A stretch of DNA of 64,000 bases from Pseudogymnoascus destructans (GCF_001641265.1 NW_020167531.1:62001-126000); one strand, 5' to 3'; positions 41,514 to 52,020 are shown, numbered from the stretch's first letter. Notes: generated by a model from the letters alone, not told the origin. Made by a program: numbers and translations.

Positions 41514-43665
41514 ATGCGCCATAAAAATGATGAAAGCAAATTAGTGCTAGCTATCCAAGCTATGCAAAGCGACCCAAATTTGCGCCTTCGAGTTGCAGCT
41601 AGGATCTATTCCGTAGACCACTGCAAGCTACGTCACCGTTTACAAGGCGTACCTTCACGACGCGATATCCAAGCCAACTTACGGAAATTAAGTAACCTAG
41701 AGGAATCAGTTCTTGTTCAGTATATACTTGACTTAGCTGCTAAAGGGTTCCCTTCCCTCCTCAGTTGTCTATTGTTGAAGATATGGCAAATCGACTACTT
41801 GCAACATGCGACGCGCCACACGTCGGGTCACGTTGGGCTTCAAACTTTGTTAAGTGCCATGTAGAGCTCCGGTGTAATGTTGGGTGCACCAGATATGAGA
41901 ATCTAGCCACCCAAGGAAGGGATGAATTTACTAAGACAACACACTGTCTTAGAAAACAGAGCCAAAGGGTCGTAGCTTAGACTATTCCACAACGCAGCAA
42001 TCAGGTGTGTGATGTAGTGAAGTGGTTCAGACAAGTTGCAACAAATGTTGAGTCTGGGAACTCAGGGGTAAGTCAGAGGTTAACACCTCACTGACTTTTC
42101 AGAAACAAGGAGTAACAAGATGAATGCTTGGAAGCTTGTAAAAGACGTGGAAGTATGTGATAGTCGATTTACTGTATTGTCTGCTTGCCCTTTCTTAAGG
42201 AAAGGGCAATCCTATTTATGCTAAAGGAATGTAGTTCTCTCATTTTCCAAGACTTTCCATGACTTACCAGGCTTGGTAAATGTATTAGAAATCAAGTGCG
42301 ACCCACAACTAGCTTGCTAATCATGTAGCAAATGTAAGAGAATCCCATAGAACCATCTCTTAGGTTCGTAGCCTATAGGAAGTAAAAGGAGGTCCAAGGT
42401 CAGAGTACCCCTATAGACAAATTATGTCATAGACAAATTATGTCACAGACAAATTATGTCATAACTTAACCAATCTTGTGGGTAACTAAAGAGCGATGAC
42501 ATTTAATGAATCATAGAGGTTCTTAGGAGCTTTTAGAGCTATCGTTCATGCTCCTAGGCCTCTAGTTGGTAGAGATATGTCATGTGGTAGTATTAGTGAT
42601 GTCATGTAATGAATCATAGAGGGTTGTAGAGATATGCTATGTGGTAATATCAGCCCAGTAACTAAGGAGCGATGACGTGTAATGAATCATAGATGGTTGT
42701 AGCAATCGTTGAGTAGTATTGCTCTTGTTGTTGGTGTGATAAGCCAAAATATGTATAGTGACTTGTAGGTTTGAGGAGGAGATTTCCAAGTTTGCTCTTG
42801 AGTTTGATAGCAAACTGAGTGCAACGAATGTCAGTATGACATCCGGATACGCTTCCAGCGAAAATACGACTGCCAGAGGGCTAAGTGCGAAGATCCAGAA
42901 GTCATTCGTGGCTGGTTTGAGCTTGTATGGAGCACAATTCTAAAGTATGGCATCAACAATGCAGATATCTACAACTTTGATGAGACTGGGTTTATGATGG
43001 GCGTCATCTCAAGCGCAACGGTAGTAACGAGCTCAGATGGGCAAAGGCAAAAAAGGTGCAGCCTGGCAATCGGGAATGGGTTACAGTAATCCAAGGCGTT
43101 AGTTCTCAAGGTTGGGCAGTGCCGCCATTTGTCATTGTGGCAGGTAAAAACCACCTTGCATCTTGGTATGAGAATAGCAGATTTCCAGCAGATTGGGTAA
43201 TCGCTGTTACTGCAAATGGCTGGACTACAAACGAGAGAGGTATGGATTGGATTCAGCATTTTGAGAAGCACACAAAGTCCCGGAGTGTTGGTGGTTATCG
43301 CTTGTTAGTCCTTGATGGTCATGAGAGCCACCACTCAGACAAGTTTGAGGAGTACTGCAAAGAACACAACATTATTACGCTTTGTATGCCTGCTCACTCT
43401 TCCCATATACTCCAACCACTTGATGTTGGCTGTTTTGGCCCATTAAAGAGAGCTTACGGTCGGCAAATTGAAGATATGATGCGGGCTCATATTATTCACA
43501 TTACTAAGGATGACTTCTTTCCTGCCTTCCACGCTGCATTTAACATTGCAATGACAGAAAGCAATATTCAGGGAGGGTTTCGAGGTGCTGGGCTTCTTCC
43601 ATTTAGCCCTGAGAGTGTAATATCTACACTTGACCTTAGGTTTAAGACGCCAACACCTCCAACCT
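41514..43665 (+). pseudogene. pogo-A transposase, LTR-split, 3' truncated
   Basis: It starts MRHKNDESKLVLAIQAMQSD with an HTH region close in type to pogo-3. A one-base frameshift lies near 41765. The frame then reads VEDMANRLLATCDAP and RWASNFVKCHVELR up to the LTR at 41873. Behind the LTR the reading resumes in register as IRFQRKYDCQRAKCEDPEV and NADIYNFDETGFMMGVI, meets a second frameshift at an A6 run near 43053, and continues VQPGNREWVTVI, LVLDGHESHHSDKF, HILQPLDVGCFGPLK to FKTPTPPT at 43665. There the second LTR takes over. The normal C-terminal coiled and knuckle region is missing. Confidence 0.87.
41873..42841 (-). repeat. LTR family A, copy 4, solo with TCCGG target duplication
   Basis: The copy is 969 bp, reading TGTAATGTTGGGTGCACC to CAGTATGACA on the plus strand. 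It is flanked by TCCGG at 41868-41872 and 42842-42846. Deleting it with one TCCGG joins GAGCTC-CGG-ATACGC, so that the interrupted transposase reads VELRIRFQRKY without a break. This proves insertion by an LTR element, followed by loss of the internal part. The copy also holds the empty form of the pogo-4 target site. Confidence 0.95.
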
Positions 43666-44600
43666 GTCATGGTGGGTGCACCAGATGTGAGAATCTAGCC
43701 ACCCAAGGAAGGGATGAATTTACTAAGACAACACACTGTCTTAGGAAACAGAGCCAAAGGGTTGTAGCTTAGACTATTCCACAACGCAGCAATCAGGTGT
43801 GTGATGTAGTGAAGTGGTTCAGACAAGTTGCAACAAATGTTGAGTCTGGGAACTCAGGGGTAAGTCAGAGGTTAACACCTCACTGACTTTTCAGAAACAA
43901 GGAGTAACAAGGTGAATGCTTGGAAGCTTGGAAAAGATGTGGAAGTATGTGATAGTCGATTTACTGTATTGCCTGCTTGCCCTTTCTTAAGGAAAAGGCA
44001 ATCCTATTTATGCTAAAGGAGTGTAGTTCTCTCATTTTCCATGACTTTCCATGACTAACCAGGCTTGGTAAATGTATTAGAAATCAAGTGTGACCCACAA
44101 CTAGCTTGCTAATCATGTAGCAAATGTAAGAGAATCCCATAGAACCATCTCTTGGGTTCCTAGCCTATAGGAAGTGAAAAGGAGGTCCAAGGTCAGAGTA
44201 CCTATAGATAAATTATGTCATAACTTAACCAATCTTGTGGGTAACTAAGGAGCGATGACGTATAATGAATCATAGAGGGTTGTAGAAGCTTCTAGAGCTA
44301 TCGTTCATGTTCCTAGGCCTCTAGTTGGTAGAGATATGCCATGTGGTAGTATTGGCCCACCCCCTTAAGGAGGAGATTTTCTTAATAACTTGTTCAATGA
44401 GTGTCCAAATGATATGCCGTGATGTATGTAGCATAAACAGATGTAGTAGAAGAGTTTGCAGCAATCGTTGAGTAGTATTGCTTCTGTTGTTGGTGTGATA
44501 AGCCAAGATATGTATGTTGACTTGTAGGTTTGAGGAGGAGATTTCTAAGTTTGCTCTTGAGTTTGATAGCAAACTGAGTGCAACGAATGTCAGTATGACA
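43666..44600 (-). repeat. LTR family A, copy 5
   Basis: The copy is 935 bp, TGTCATGGTGGGTGCACC to CAGTATGACA, in the same orientation as copy 4. It is followed directly by a partial sixth copy. Its left flank (CAACC) belongs to pogo-A. The right flank behind the partial copy (GAATA) belongs to a different transposase, so no target duplication is present. Confidence 0.9.
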
Positions 44601-45008
44601 TCAGAGTACCTATAGACAAATTATGTCATAACTTAACCAATCTTGTGGGTAACTAAGGAGCGATGACGTGTAATGAATCATAGAGGGTTGTAGAAGCTTC
44701 TAGAGCTATCGTTCATGTTCCTAGGCCTCTAGTTGGTAGAGATATGCCATGTGGTAGTATTGGCCCACCCCCTTAAGGAGGAGAGTTTCTTAATAACTTG
44801 CTCAATGAGTGTCCAAATGATATGCCATGATGTATGTAGCATAAACAGATGTAGTAGAAGAGTTTGCAGCAATCGTTGAGTAGTATTGCTTCTGTTGTTG
44901 GTGTGATAAGCCAAGATATGTATGGTGACTTGTAGGTTTGAGGAGGAGATTTCTAAGTTTGCTCTTGAGTTTGATAGCAAACTGAGTGCAACGAATGTCA
45001 GTATGACA
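44601..45008 (-). repeat. LTR family A, copy 6, partial
   Basis: The 408 bp from TCAGAGTACCTATAGAC to CAGTATGACA repeat the right part of the preceding copy almost exactly. The join at 44600 has a few bases of shared sequence (TCA). This direct partial duplication links pogo-A to pogo-B and looks like a recombination product. Confidence 0.9.
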
Positions 45009-46100
45009 GAATACTATGGTCGTAGATCAGTTTTGCAGCCAGGTAATCGCGAGTGGGTAACTGTGATTGAAACAGTAGGCGCTGAAGGATACGCCCTTCC
45101 ACCTATGATCATCTTCAAAGGCAAACTATATAAGGAAAGCTGGTTCCAATCAGATATACCACAAGACTGGTGGTTTGAACTTAGTGCTAATGGCTGGACT
45201 ACGGATGAAATTGGTCTAAGATGGCTAGAAAAACTATTCATCCCATATGCGCGTGCGCATGGAAGATATCGACTTTTGGTCCTAGATGGACATGGCAGCC
45301 ATCTTACGCCACGCTTTGATCAGCTATGCACTGAAAACAACATCATTCCTATATGTATGCCTGCGCATTCATCGCATCTTCTTCAGCCCCTAGATGTAGG
45401 GTGCTTTGCAGGGTTGAAACGTGCATATGGAAGGCTAGTGGATCAGAAGATGCGAATGGGGATCAACCATATTGACAAGCTAGAATTCCTAGCTGCATAT
45501 CCAACTGCTCGCACTGATGCATTTCAAACGAATACTATCCAGAATAGCTTTAAAGCAGCTGGATTAGTACCATTAAATGCAGAAGCTGTGCTCTCAAAGC
45601 TTAATATATCACTGCGAACGCCAACCCCAGTGCCTAGTCGACCATCTAGCAGATCTAGTGTATATCAACCACACACACCAGCTATGATTGCACAGCTCGC
45701 AAAGCACCAAAGATCAGCTAAATCCCTGCTGAAATATCGGTCAGAAAGCCCACCTACCCCTACAAAGCAGGTAATTGAGCAGATGTATAAAGCATGCAAT
45801 GGAGCGATGAGAGCTATTCTTCTTTTAGAGAGGGAAAACAAGGATCTACGTGAGGCGAATCACAAACAGAAGAAGAAGAAGAGCCTATCTAATAAGCAAT
45901 TTGCTCATGAAGGGGGATTATTAGTTCAAGAAGCGCAGGGCTTGCGCTTTGGTCTAGGAGGTGCATCTACATCTGAAGGTGCAGCAGCAGCACTACCACT
46001 ATTACCAGCACCAGCATTAGGTACACGACGTATATATACATGCAGTATATGTAGGATGCCTGGACATAGAGCTAATTACTGCCCCGAGAGAGATAATTAG
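45009..46100 (+). pseudogene. pogo-B transposase, 5' truncated, with zinc knuckle
   Basis: The reading enters from LTR sequence and is specific from SVLQPGNREWVTVIETV onwards, about the middle of the DDE domain. It includes LVLDGHGSHLTPRF, HLLQPLDVGCFAGLK, a coiled, basic segment (LLLEREN, QKKKKKS) and a C-terminal knuckle CSICRMPGHRANYC. The frame is open for over 360 codons to TAG at about 46100. The HTH region and first catalytic block (DETG) are missing. The continuous ORF that starts inside the LTR at 44922 is a fusion of chance. Confidence 0.87.
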
Positions 46101-46199
46101 GATTGAATGGCGTTTTGTTGAATTAAATGGCTCTAAGTGTAGAAATTGGATTGGGGGTGGCCCACTTGGGGGTGTGGCCCACTCAGGGGTGAATTACGT
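45009..46199 (+). mobile_element. pogo-B, right part of a second Fot1/pogo element
   Basis: The right end lies at 46199, a terminal repeat ending GGGGTGAATTACGT followed by TA. Next to it the phrase GTGGCCCACTTGGGGG/GTGTGGCCCACTCAGGGG is doubled. The left half of the element is missing and replaced by LTR sequence. The terminal repeats and protein differ from pogo-A, so the two halves do not come from one element. Confidence 0.75.
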
Positions 46200-46231
46200 T
46201 AATATTTGAATATTTAAATAAATTAACTTAT

Positions 46232-48494
46232 GGGTAAAAGAATCATATACCATGTAAACTAGTAAAAAAGAATCGCTTACCCCTGTGATACTATTTTTTG
46301 ATTTTCTACTGTGCTAAACCGTAATAGGAAGGCCCCCCCCCCCCTATTCGGCCCACTTTCACCGATCCCCCTTCCTCCACCAATTCGACTATCACCATAC
46401 CGGCTCCGAAGGCTCGAAAGCCATCTTATCACCTTGCTGACTCACCAGCCGCCGCCCTCATTGTGGCAAGCCCTGACTGAGAAGTCAGGCGGGTCCGTAT
46501 GTCTGCTCTCGGAGAGCTCTCCGTGCCAGAAGATGGCACGTAGTTTGACGATTTAGATGCTCTCGTCCGGGCCCTTGATGACTGGGCTATCAAAATGAAG
46601 TTCTCTTTTCGGACGGCTGAAAGGGACTCGACAAGAGGGCGCTGGATATGTGCTGAGTTAGAGAGCTCTGGCTGCCACTGGCAGTGCAGAGCCTTCCTTA
46701 ATAATGACGAAGCTTGGCAGCTCATCATTACTGAGAGAGAACACTCTTGTATTGGCCGAGGAGTCCGCTCCTTTGGGTCCTCCTCGAAAAAGGAGTGGTT
46801 GGACCTAGTAGTAGCCTGTCATATTAATATAACAAAGGTTACTCGGCCAAAGGAAATTGTTGACCTCCTCCGCATACGTTTTGCAGAGGAGATCAGCTAC
46901 AAGATTGCGCAGCTTTGTATGCTGCGCCTTCTTGATGGTGATATAGGTCGGCAGCGGCATAGCTTTCAGCTATTGCCGGCCTATAAGTTCCTCCTAGAGA
47001 GTAGGTCTCCAGGAGTGCAAGTTGATCTCGTCCGAGATCGTCATAGTATGCACCCCTTTTCCTTTTTTTACTTCTTTATTCCTCTATACTAACTATCTAC
47101 AGACTGCTTTCAGCGGATTTTTGTGTGCCCTGTGCAATCGCGGGGCACTTTCTCCTTGTGCCGGCGCCTTGTTGCTGTTGACGGGACCTTTTTGAAGGCC
47201 CGTTTCATACTTACTTTGTTACTCGCCGTTGGCATTGATGCCAATGGCGAGAACGTTCTCCTGGCTTGGGCGGTGGTGGAGTCCGAGAATCAGGACTCCT
47301 GGGAGTGGTTCTTCCAGCATCTCCGGTGGTCTATACCAGAGATCTCGCTGGAAGAAAGCACCCTTATCTCAGATCGAGACAAGGGTCTCCAAGAGGCAGA
47401 AAGAACTCTCGGGAGGATGGTGATGGTGGCTTGGTGTTGCCACCATCTTAAAGAGAACTTCACTGAGAAGTTTGGGAGGAGACTGGCTCCTCTGTTCTGG
47501 AAAGCAGCTCGAGCACCTACTCGAGTTGCTTTCGAAGCTGTTTTAGACAGCCTTAGAACAGAGAAGCCAGAGGCTGCGGCCTATCTCTTGGCTTCTGAGC
47601 CAGAGAAATGGGCTGAGTCAATGTTTCGTGGGCGTCGATATGCTCACGATACATCAAATATTGTAGAGAGTCTGAATAAGACTCTCCTTTCCGATCGAGA
47701 GCTCCCGATCGTTGAGCTCCTCGATGCCATTTGGCATCGAGTTATGGCAGCGCGTGGAGAGCACCTTGCTGCAGCTAACAAACTGTTAGCTGCAAGCCAT
47801 AATACTACACCTTTCGTTGATGGTGTAGTATCAGAAGGAAGAGGATGGGCACAAGGCAACATATGCCAAGTGTCCTCTCCTTCTGAAGCACGAGTGATTC
47901 AGCCCAATGGGCGAATCTTCCTCATTGATCTTGCAGCAAGAACATGCTCTTGCCGCAAGTATCAAGCAAATGGCATACCCTGTGGGCATGCCATGGCCTT
48001 AATCTTCGCCCGTGGGGACCAAATAAGTCCTTACTTACCTGACACTTTTTCGGCTGCCCAATGGGCAGCCCAATTCAAGGCTCCAATGCCTCCTGTCGAC
48101 GTTTCGGAGCTAGAGGTCATTGAAAATGACCCCTGCGAGCCTCCTATCACTCGGGTGCCTCGCGGGAGGCCTAAAAAAGAGAGGTTTCGGAAGGAGGCAG
48201 CTCGCCGGAGGGTCCGGCGAGCTGGTGAAATAGGAATAGAGGTTCATGGGCTTGAACCTCTTCCACCTACTCCGTCCTCGCGCTGTAGAACCTGTGGAGA
48301 GACAGGTCACAACGCCAGGACATGCTGCCGTCCTCACAATTGAGGATGGCGGCATGGTTTCTATGATTATGGGCTAGGGCGAGCAGGGGTGGAGGCACTA
48401 TGTGGGGAGGGCGCATGGTATATAGTTCTTTTTTGCAATTACATGGTATATGATTCTTTTTTACTAGTTTACATGGTATATGATTCTTTTACCC
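46232..48494 (+). mobile_element. MULE (Mutator-like) transposon, perfect TIRs and 9-bp TSD
   Basis: Inverted repeats of 43 bp (GGGTAAAAGAATCATATACC... at 46232, complement ending at 48494) are identical. They are flanked by the same 9-bp word TTAACTTAT at 46223-46231 and 48495-48503, as expected for Mutator-like elements. The 2.26-kb element carries one transposase gene with one intron. Perfect ends and target duplication point to a very recent insertion, just beside the right end of pogo-B. Confidence 0.95.
46499..48343 (+). CDS. MULE transposase with SWIM finger and CCHC knuckle
   Basis: The upstream frame opens at ATG 46499 (MSALGELSVPEDGT) and meets TAG at 46541-46543. From there it is open, with the next ATG at 46595. 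Exon 1 ends at 47045. The intron 47046-47102 (GTATGC...CTACAG) joins exon 2 from 47103 to 48343. The protein has an N-terminal MuDR-like region (DLDALVRALDDWAIK, FSFRTAERD), the MULE catalytic domain (LVAVDGTFLKARF, LISDRDKGLQEAERTL, CCHHLKENF, NIVESLNKTLL), a SWIM zinc finger (CSCRKYQANGIPCGHA) and a C-terminal knuckle (CRTCGETGHNARTC). From 46595 it would be 563 residues long. The TAG may be a mutation, or a TAG acceptor of an unseen 5' intron. All catalytic regions are intact. Confidence 0.9.
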
Positions 48495-48503
48495 TTAACT
48501 TAT

Positions 48504-49348
48504 TCAAGAATACGTTAAATAATTTTGCTAACCCTGCTGCTAAAGGGTCCTAGGAATTGATGTTTACATTGAGGCTAATTAAAGTTATTTCTTCAGATTA
48601 ATTTATAATGGCTAGTTGATTAATATGACAATTATATTAATAGTGAATGATTTTTCAACAGATAAAAAAAAATCTTATAGATAAAATTTTCAGTGACCAA
48701 ACTGTAATATAACAAATACACCTGTTGTAAACACGCAACCCTGCGATAAGACCTGCAAGTTTGTTGATACCCCGCAAGAAACCGAATCGACATATTCCAT
48801 TCAATGGTAACCAATCCAAACATATATAAATACAAGTTTCCATCCGGACTAGCTGCGCGCCCAAGTCTATACCATTTGCAGCCTCATAGCGCGGTTGAAT
48901 ACGAATGCACGACATCAACGCTACGAACCGAGTAACCAATCCCAATATCACACTTAAAGCTGCACAGGAACGAATGCGGTTGAAGCCACTCGGGGCTATT
49001 GATATGCTCGTATTGTGTGATTTGTATATCTACCTCATGGGGTGCCAACTGAAGCCACAACTGGGCATATAGAGCACTCTCCCATATTCCGCCGCCGCCA
49101 TTCTAAATTCCCATATTCCGTATTATCCGTGACTCCGTTATGCGTCCATTGCCCCCCCCCTTTTCCATGTTGCCTTGCCCCTCTCCGTGTAAAATATCCG
49201 GTAAAAACTCCGCTGACTGAATACACGCTGTTGATTTCGTAACGCCTCCCTCCCGAGTCAATAATATGACGCCGTTATAATGCTGATTTTGTGATGTATA
49301 TTTCTTTCCGTATTTTATTTGTTTTTCATTCTCTTAACGTGGCGATGT
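48504..49348. other. AT-rich intergenic region
   Basis: No gene, RNA or transposon is recognised. Minus-strand ORFs at 48632-48951 are AT-driven. Near 49055-49140 the phrase CCATATTCCG is repeated three times (CTCCCATATTCCGCC, CCCATATTCCGTATTATCC). Confidence 0.4.
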
Positions 49349-49579
49349 TCAGCCGCCGGAGACGTTCACGTCACCGACGCAGGAGCCGTAGGAGCAGCAC
49401 GCGTTTTTAGGCATATGGCCGAGGAGGATGCCGTCGAGGGTTTTCTGGGTCGATTCTTAGTAAGAAGAATCACTGTATTGTAGTGGAAGTAGACATACCT
49501 CTGTACAGATGACCGGGCGTGCTGCCACCATTGATACCAGGCCGACAAGGGCGAGTGTGATGCGGCTGGAGAATTGCAT
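49349..49579 (-). CDS. small secreted cysteine-containing protein, 58 aa, two exons
   Basis: Exon 1 (49579-49499, 27 codons) codes for a signal peptide: MQFSSRITLALVGLVSMVAA, then RPVICTE. The GTATGT...CCCAG intron (49498-49445) is in phase 0. Exon 2 (49444-49349) gives KTLDGILLGHMPKNACCSYG, then SCVGDVNVSGG and a TGA. The mature part has four cysteines (C-x15-CC-x4-C spacing, roughly). The compact gene, strong signal peptide and clean splice sites make it a credible real gene of the small secreted protein/effector type. I do not know its function or family. An antimicrobial or host-interaction role is speculation. Confidence 0.7.
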
Positions 49580-50600
49580 TTTGAGAATGTCGAGTTAGTG
49601 TCTGTCCACAAATTTTGCAGAAAATGTGTTTTGTTCTTTGAAGTCCTCGAGTCAGATCCGAACCACCCAAACGATGGTGTCTTGAGAAAAAAACTTTGTC
49701 AAATCCTCTTAATTATTTTTTCCCTCTGGAGCAGCGAATGTTTTTAACCAAAGGCACCACTTGATAAGACAATATCATCACACAAGCCAGCACACCCAAA
49801 GCCTTTATCTTATACCGTATCCCAGCAACCCCGCCTTGACGTTATCTTCTTCCGCCGCGCCCACAGTTCACTCGTCATAGCGGGGTCCCAGCACGAGGAA
49901 GTCCGTTACCATGGCAGCAATCGGCGATAGCCACCCAAATCGCATCTCTTGGCAGATATGAGGCTGGGTTTTCGCTCTTGGCGACGACTGATTGGTGCTG
50001 AATTTAGAAACACTTGTGGGGAGATTGGTCGGTGCGGAGCTAAGGTAGTGCCGATTCCGCGCGCCGCCCACTTACGTCGCTGTGGAGGTGTTTCGGGGCT
50101 GTGAGAGATGTGATGTTCGCGGTGGCTGGGAGGCTCTGATCACGTCTGCTATGCTGTATAGTGCTGGGGATTGGCTTGGAGGATTGTTTAGTCTGGGCAG
50201 GAGGGGACTATGACATGTCGAGGTCTACGATCTTTCCTTATCTTTACGATGGGAGGTGGTTTTGAGGGTTTACTAGCAAGACATGGTGCCTCGTTTGGTG
50301 GCTGAAAACAGCAATCGCCTAGGCAAAACGCGTCTGAGAAAACACTATAAATAGTTTTGCTCCACTTTGCAGCCAAACCGGGATCGCGATGTGCCATGCT
50401 TAGGATGGGACTTTCCTTGTTAACTTCTTCAGCCCTACTCCCGCCACCCAAATGTTTGAAGAGAGACATTGCGCAAAAATGGTATTCACAGTTACTATGC
50501 TTACAATAATGGCGCTCAATCACTCATGGCTGCAAATAATGAGCTAGTTACTCAGAAGTAGAGACAAAGAGACAGATTCCATGATATTACATTGCTATTA
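49580..50600. other. intergenic between the secreted peptide gene and PFA4
   Basis: No coding signal is visible on either strand. Minus-strand ORFs at 49868-50071 and 50188-50523 have no recognisable pattern. The left part should contain the promoter of the 58-residue secreted protein and the right part the 3' untranslated region of PFA4. Confidence 0.4.
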
Positions 50601-52020
50601 TTAAGACTCAGCTACACGAGTACCACGCCGTCTCCTCAGCAGCTCGCCAAGAGGAATATCGTCGTCCTCTTCCCAATCAACCAATTCGGCTTCCTCATCC
50701 ACTCCGTAGTCTCCCAGTCTATCTCCGTCAGAATTGAACCATCCGTCACTTCCACCCGCATCTTCGTCCTGTCCTTCATATTCGCTACTGTCCCTCTCAC
50801 TATCGAGTTCAAGCCAGTCATAGCTCCCCGGCGCCCCAACCTGTCTGTTCCGCCCATACAGACCCCTCCCAACCAGTCCCCTCTTCTCATAATCCAGCTG
50901 CTGCCGCCTCCTAAACTCCTGCACCTCATCCCCTCCATCCCCGTGCAAGAACACCTCCTTCCTATCCCCCTCTCCCCTCGTCCACGGCTCCTGCGCCATA
51001 CGATCCGGATCTGGCGGCGGCCATGTCACATCCGGGTCCTCGAACCCGTTAACCGGGAACTCCCACCCGGTCTCATTACCCGGGTCGCCCGCAAACGGCA
51101 GCAGCCAGGTCAGGGCGTTCGGGGTCCCCATTCCTTGGACCAGGTTCTGCCAGATGCCGATGTCATAGGGGAACTCCTGCTTCCTGATGCGGATCCTGCG
51201 CCCGCCGGGGCCGTGCACGAAGCCGCCGTGGTAGCGCGCTTTGTTGGCTAGGGACTCGTGTCGCTCGATCACCCAGGATTCGATCATGGTGGTGTTCATG
51301 GCGAGGGAGTTGCCGGCGCTGACGAGGAGGATGAGGAGGATGAAGAGGGCGAGGGAGTTTGTGGCAAAGAGGATGACTAGGTGAGCTAGGGCGTAGGGAG
51401 AGGGCCCAAGATAGGATGGCAGGTTGCGGTTTTGGTAGACGATATAGCCACGGTTGAAGAGGTGGTACTCGAGGACCCCCATAGATACTACCGCATAGAA
51501 TACAAAACGAATGAAGTGAGGGAACGTGGTGTGCGAGACGCAATTGGATATCCATGGGCAGTGATGGTCCATTTTTGGAATACAGCTGTGTGACGGATTA
51601 GTGCATAGTTTATCTTTGACGGTAGCCTCATCGCGACAGGCCAGGTACTTACCGATTGCACTGACGGCAGTGATGGGCTCTAGGAGGCTTCAGAGCATCG
51701 CATTTCTTGCACCACTTGCCGGCATGTTGGACATTCGCCAGTGCATCCGCGTCCTTCGCCGTCTCTGCCCCATCTTGCGCGCCACCCTCTGCTAAACTCT
51801 TTGGCAGCCTCCCAGGATCAACACGGCAAGCTCTTTCATATGTATACCATATGCAAAAGACGAGAGTGTTGAACCATGCTGCTTCTGTTGGCGTCAGCGG
51901 CCCCGGCTCGAGGTGGTAGAAGAGGTATTGCGAGCTGAGTGACAGAAACGCGATGAGGCAGCATACAAATGGCACCGCAAGCTTCTTGAGGGTCGGCACG
52001 GTAATACTTAATAGCGCCAT
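50601..52020 (-). CDS. PFA4: palmitoyltransferase PFA4 (DHHC)
   Basis: Exons 52020-51653 and 51585-50601 join in phase 2 to 450 residues. Pfa4 is an ER membrane enzyme that S-palmitoylates proteins such as chitin synthase Chs3 in yeast. Two N-terminal membrane segments (LAVPFVCCLIAFLSLSSQY, AWFNTLVFCIWYTYE) precede the cysteine-rich domain (KWCKKCDALKPPRAHHCRQC, then CIPKMDHHCPWISNCV) with the DHHC catalytic motif in exon 2. Two more membrane segments follow (FVFYAVVSMGVLEYHLF, LVILFATNSLALFILLILL). The TTxE-like region (NTTMIESWVIERHESL) and KQEFPYDIGIWQNLVQGMG are characteristic of Pfa4. The C-terminal ~150 residues are acidic and low in complexity. The intron splits the motif between HHCRQCNR and CIPKM. 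Confidence 0.95.

Larger units (their letters stand above)
41416..43665 (+). mobile_element. pogo-A, left part of a Fot1/pogo element
   Basis: The left end lies at 41416 (ACGTGCATGTATAACG), preceded by TA, with an internal GCGAAAGTGCCAAA repeat. The transposase starts 98 bp further on. The element is split by a solo LTR (41873-42841) and is cut off at 43665 by a second family-A LTR. Its right terminal repeat is absent. The bases 41221-41415 hold nothing I recognise. Confidence 0.72.

Noticed and set aside
44922..46100. A single 392-codon transposase ORF starting in the LTR
   Set aside because: The first ~30 codons are LTR sequence read in a chance-open frame. The transposase part is a 5'-truncated relic and lacks the first catalytic block.
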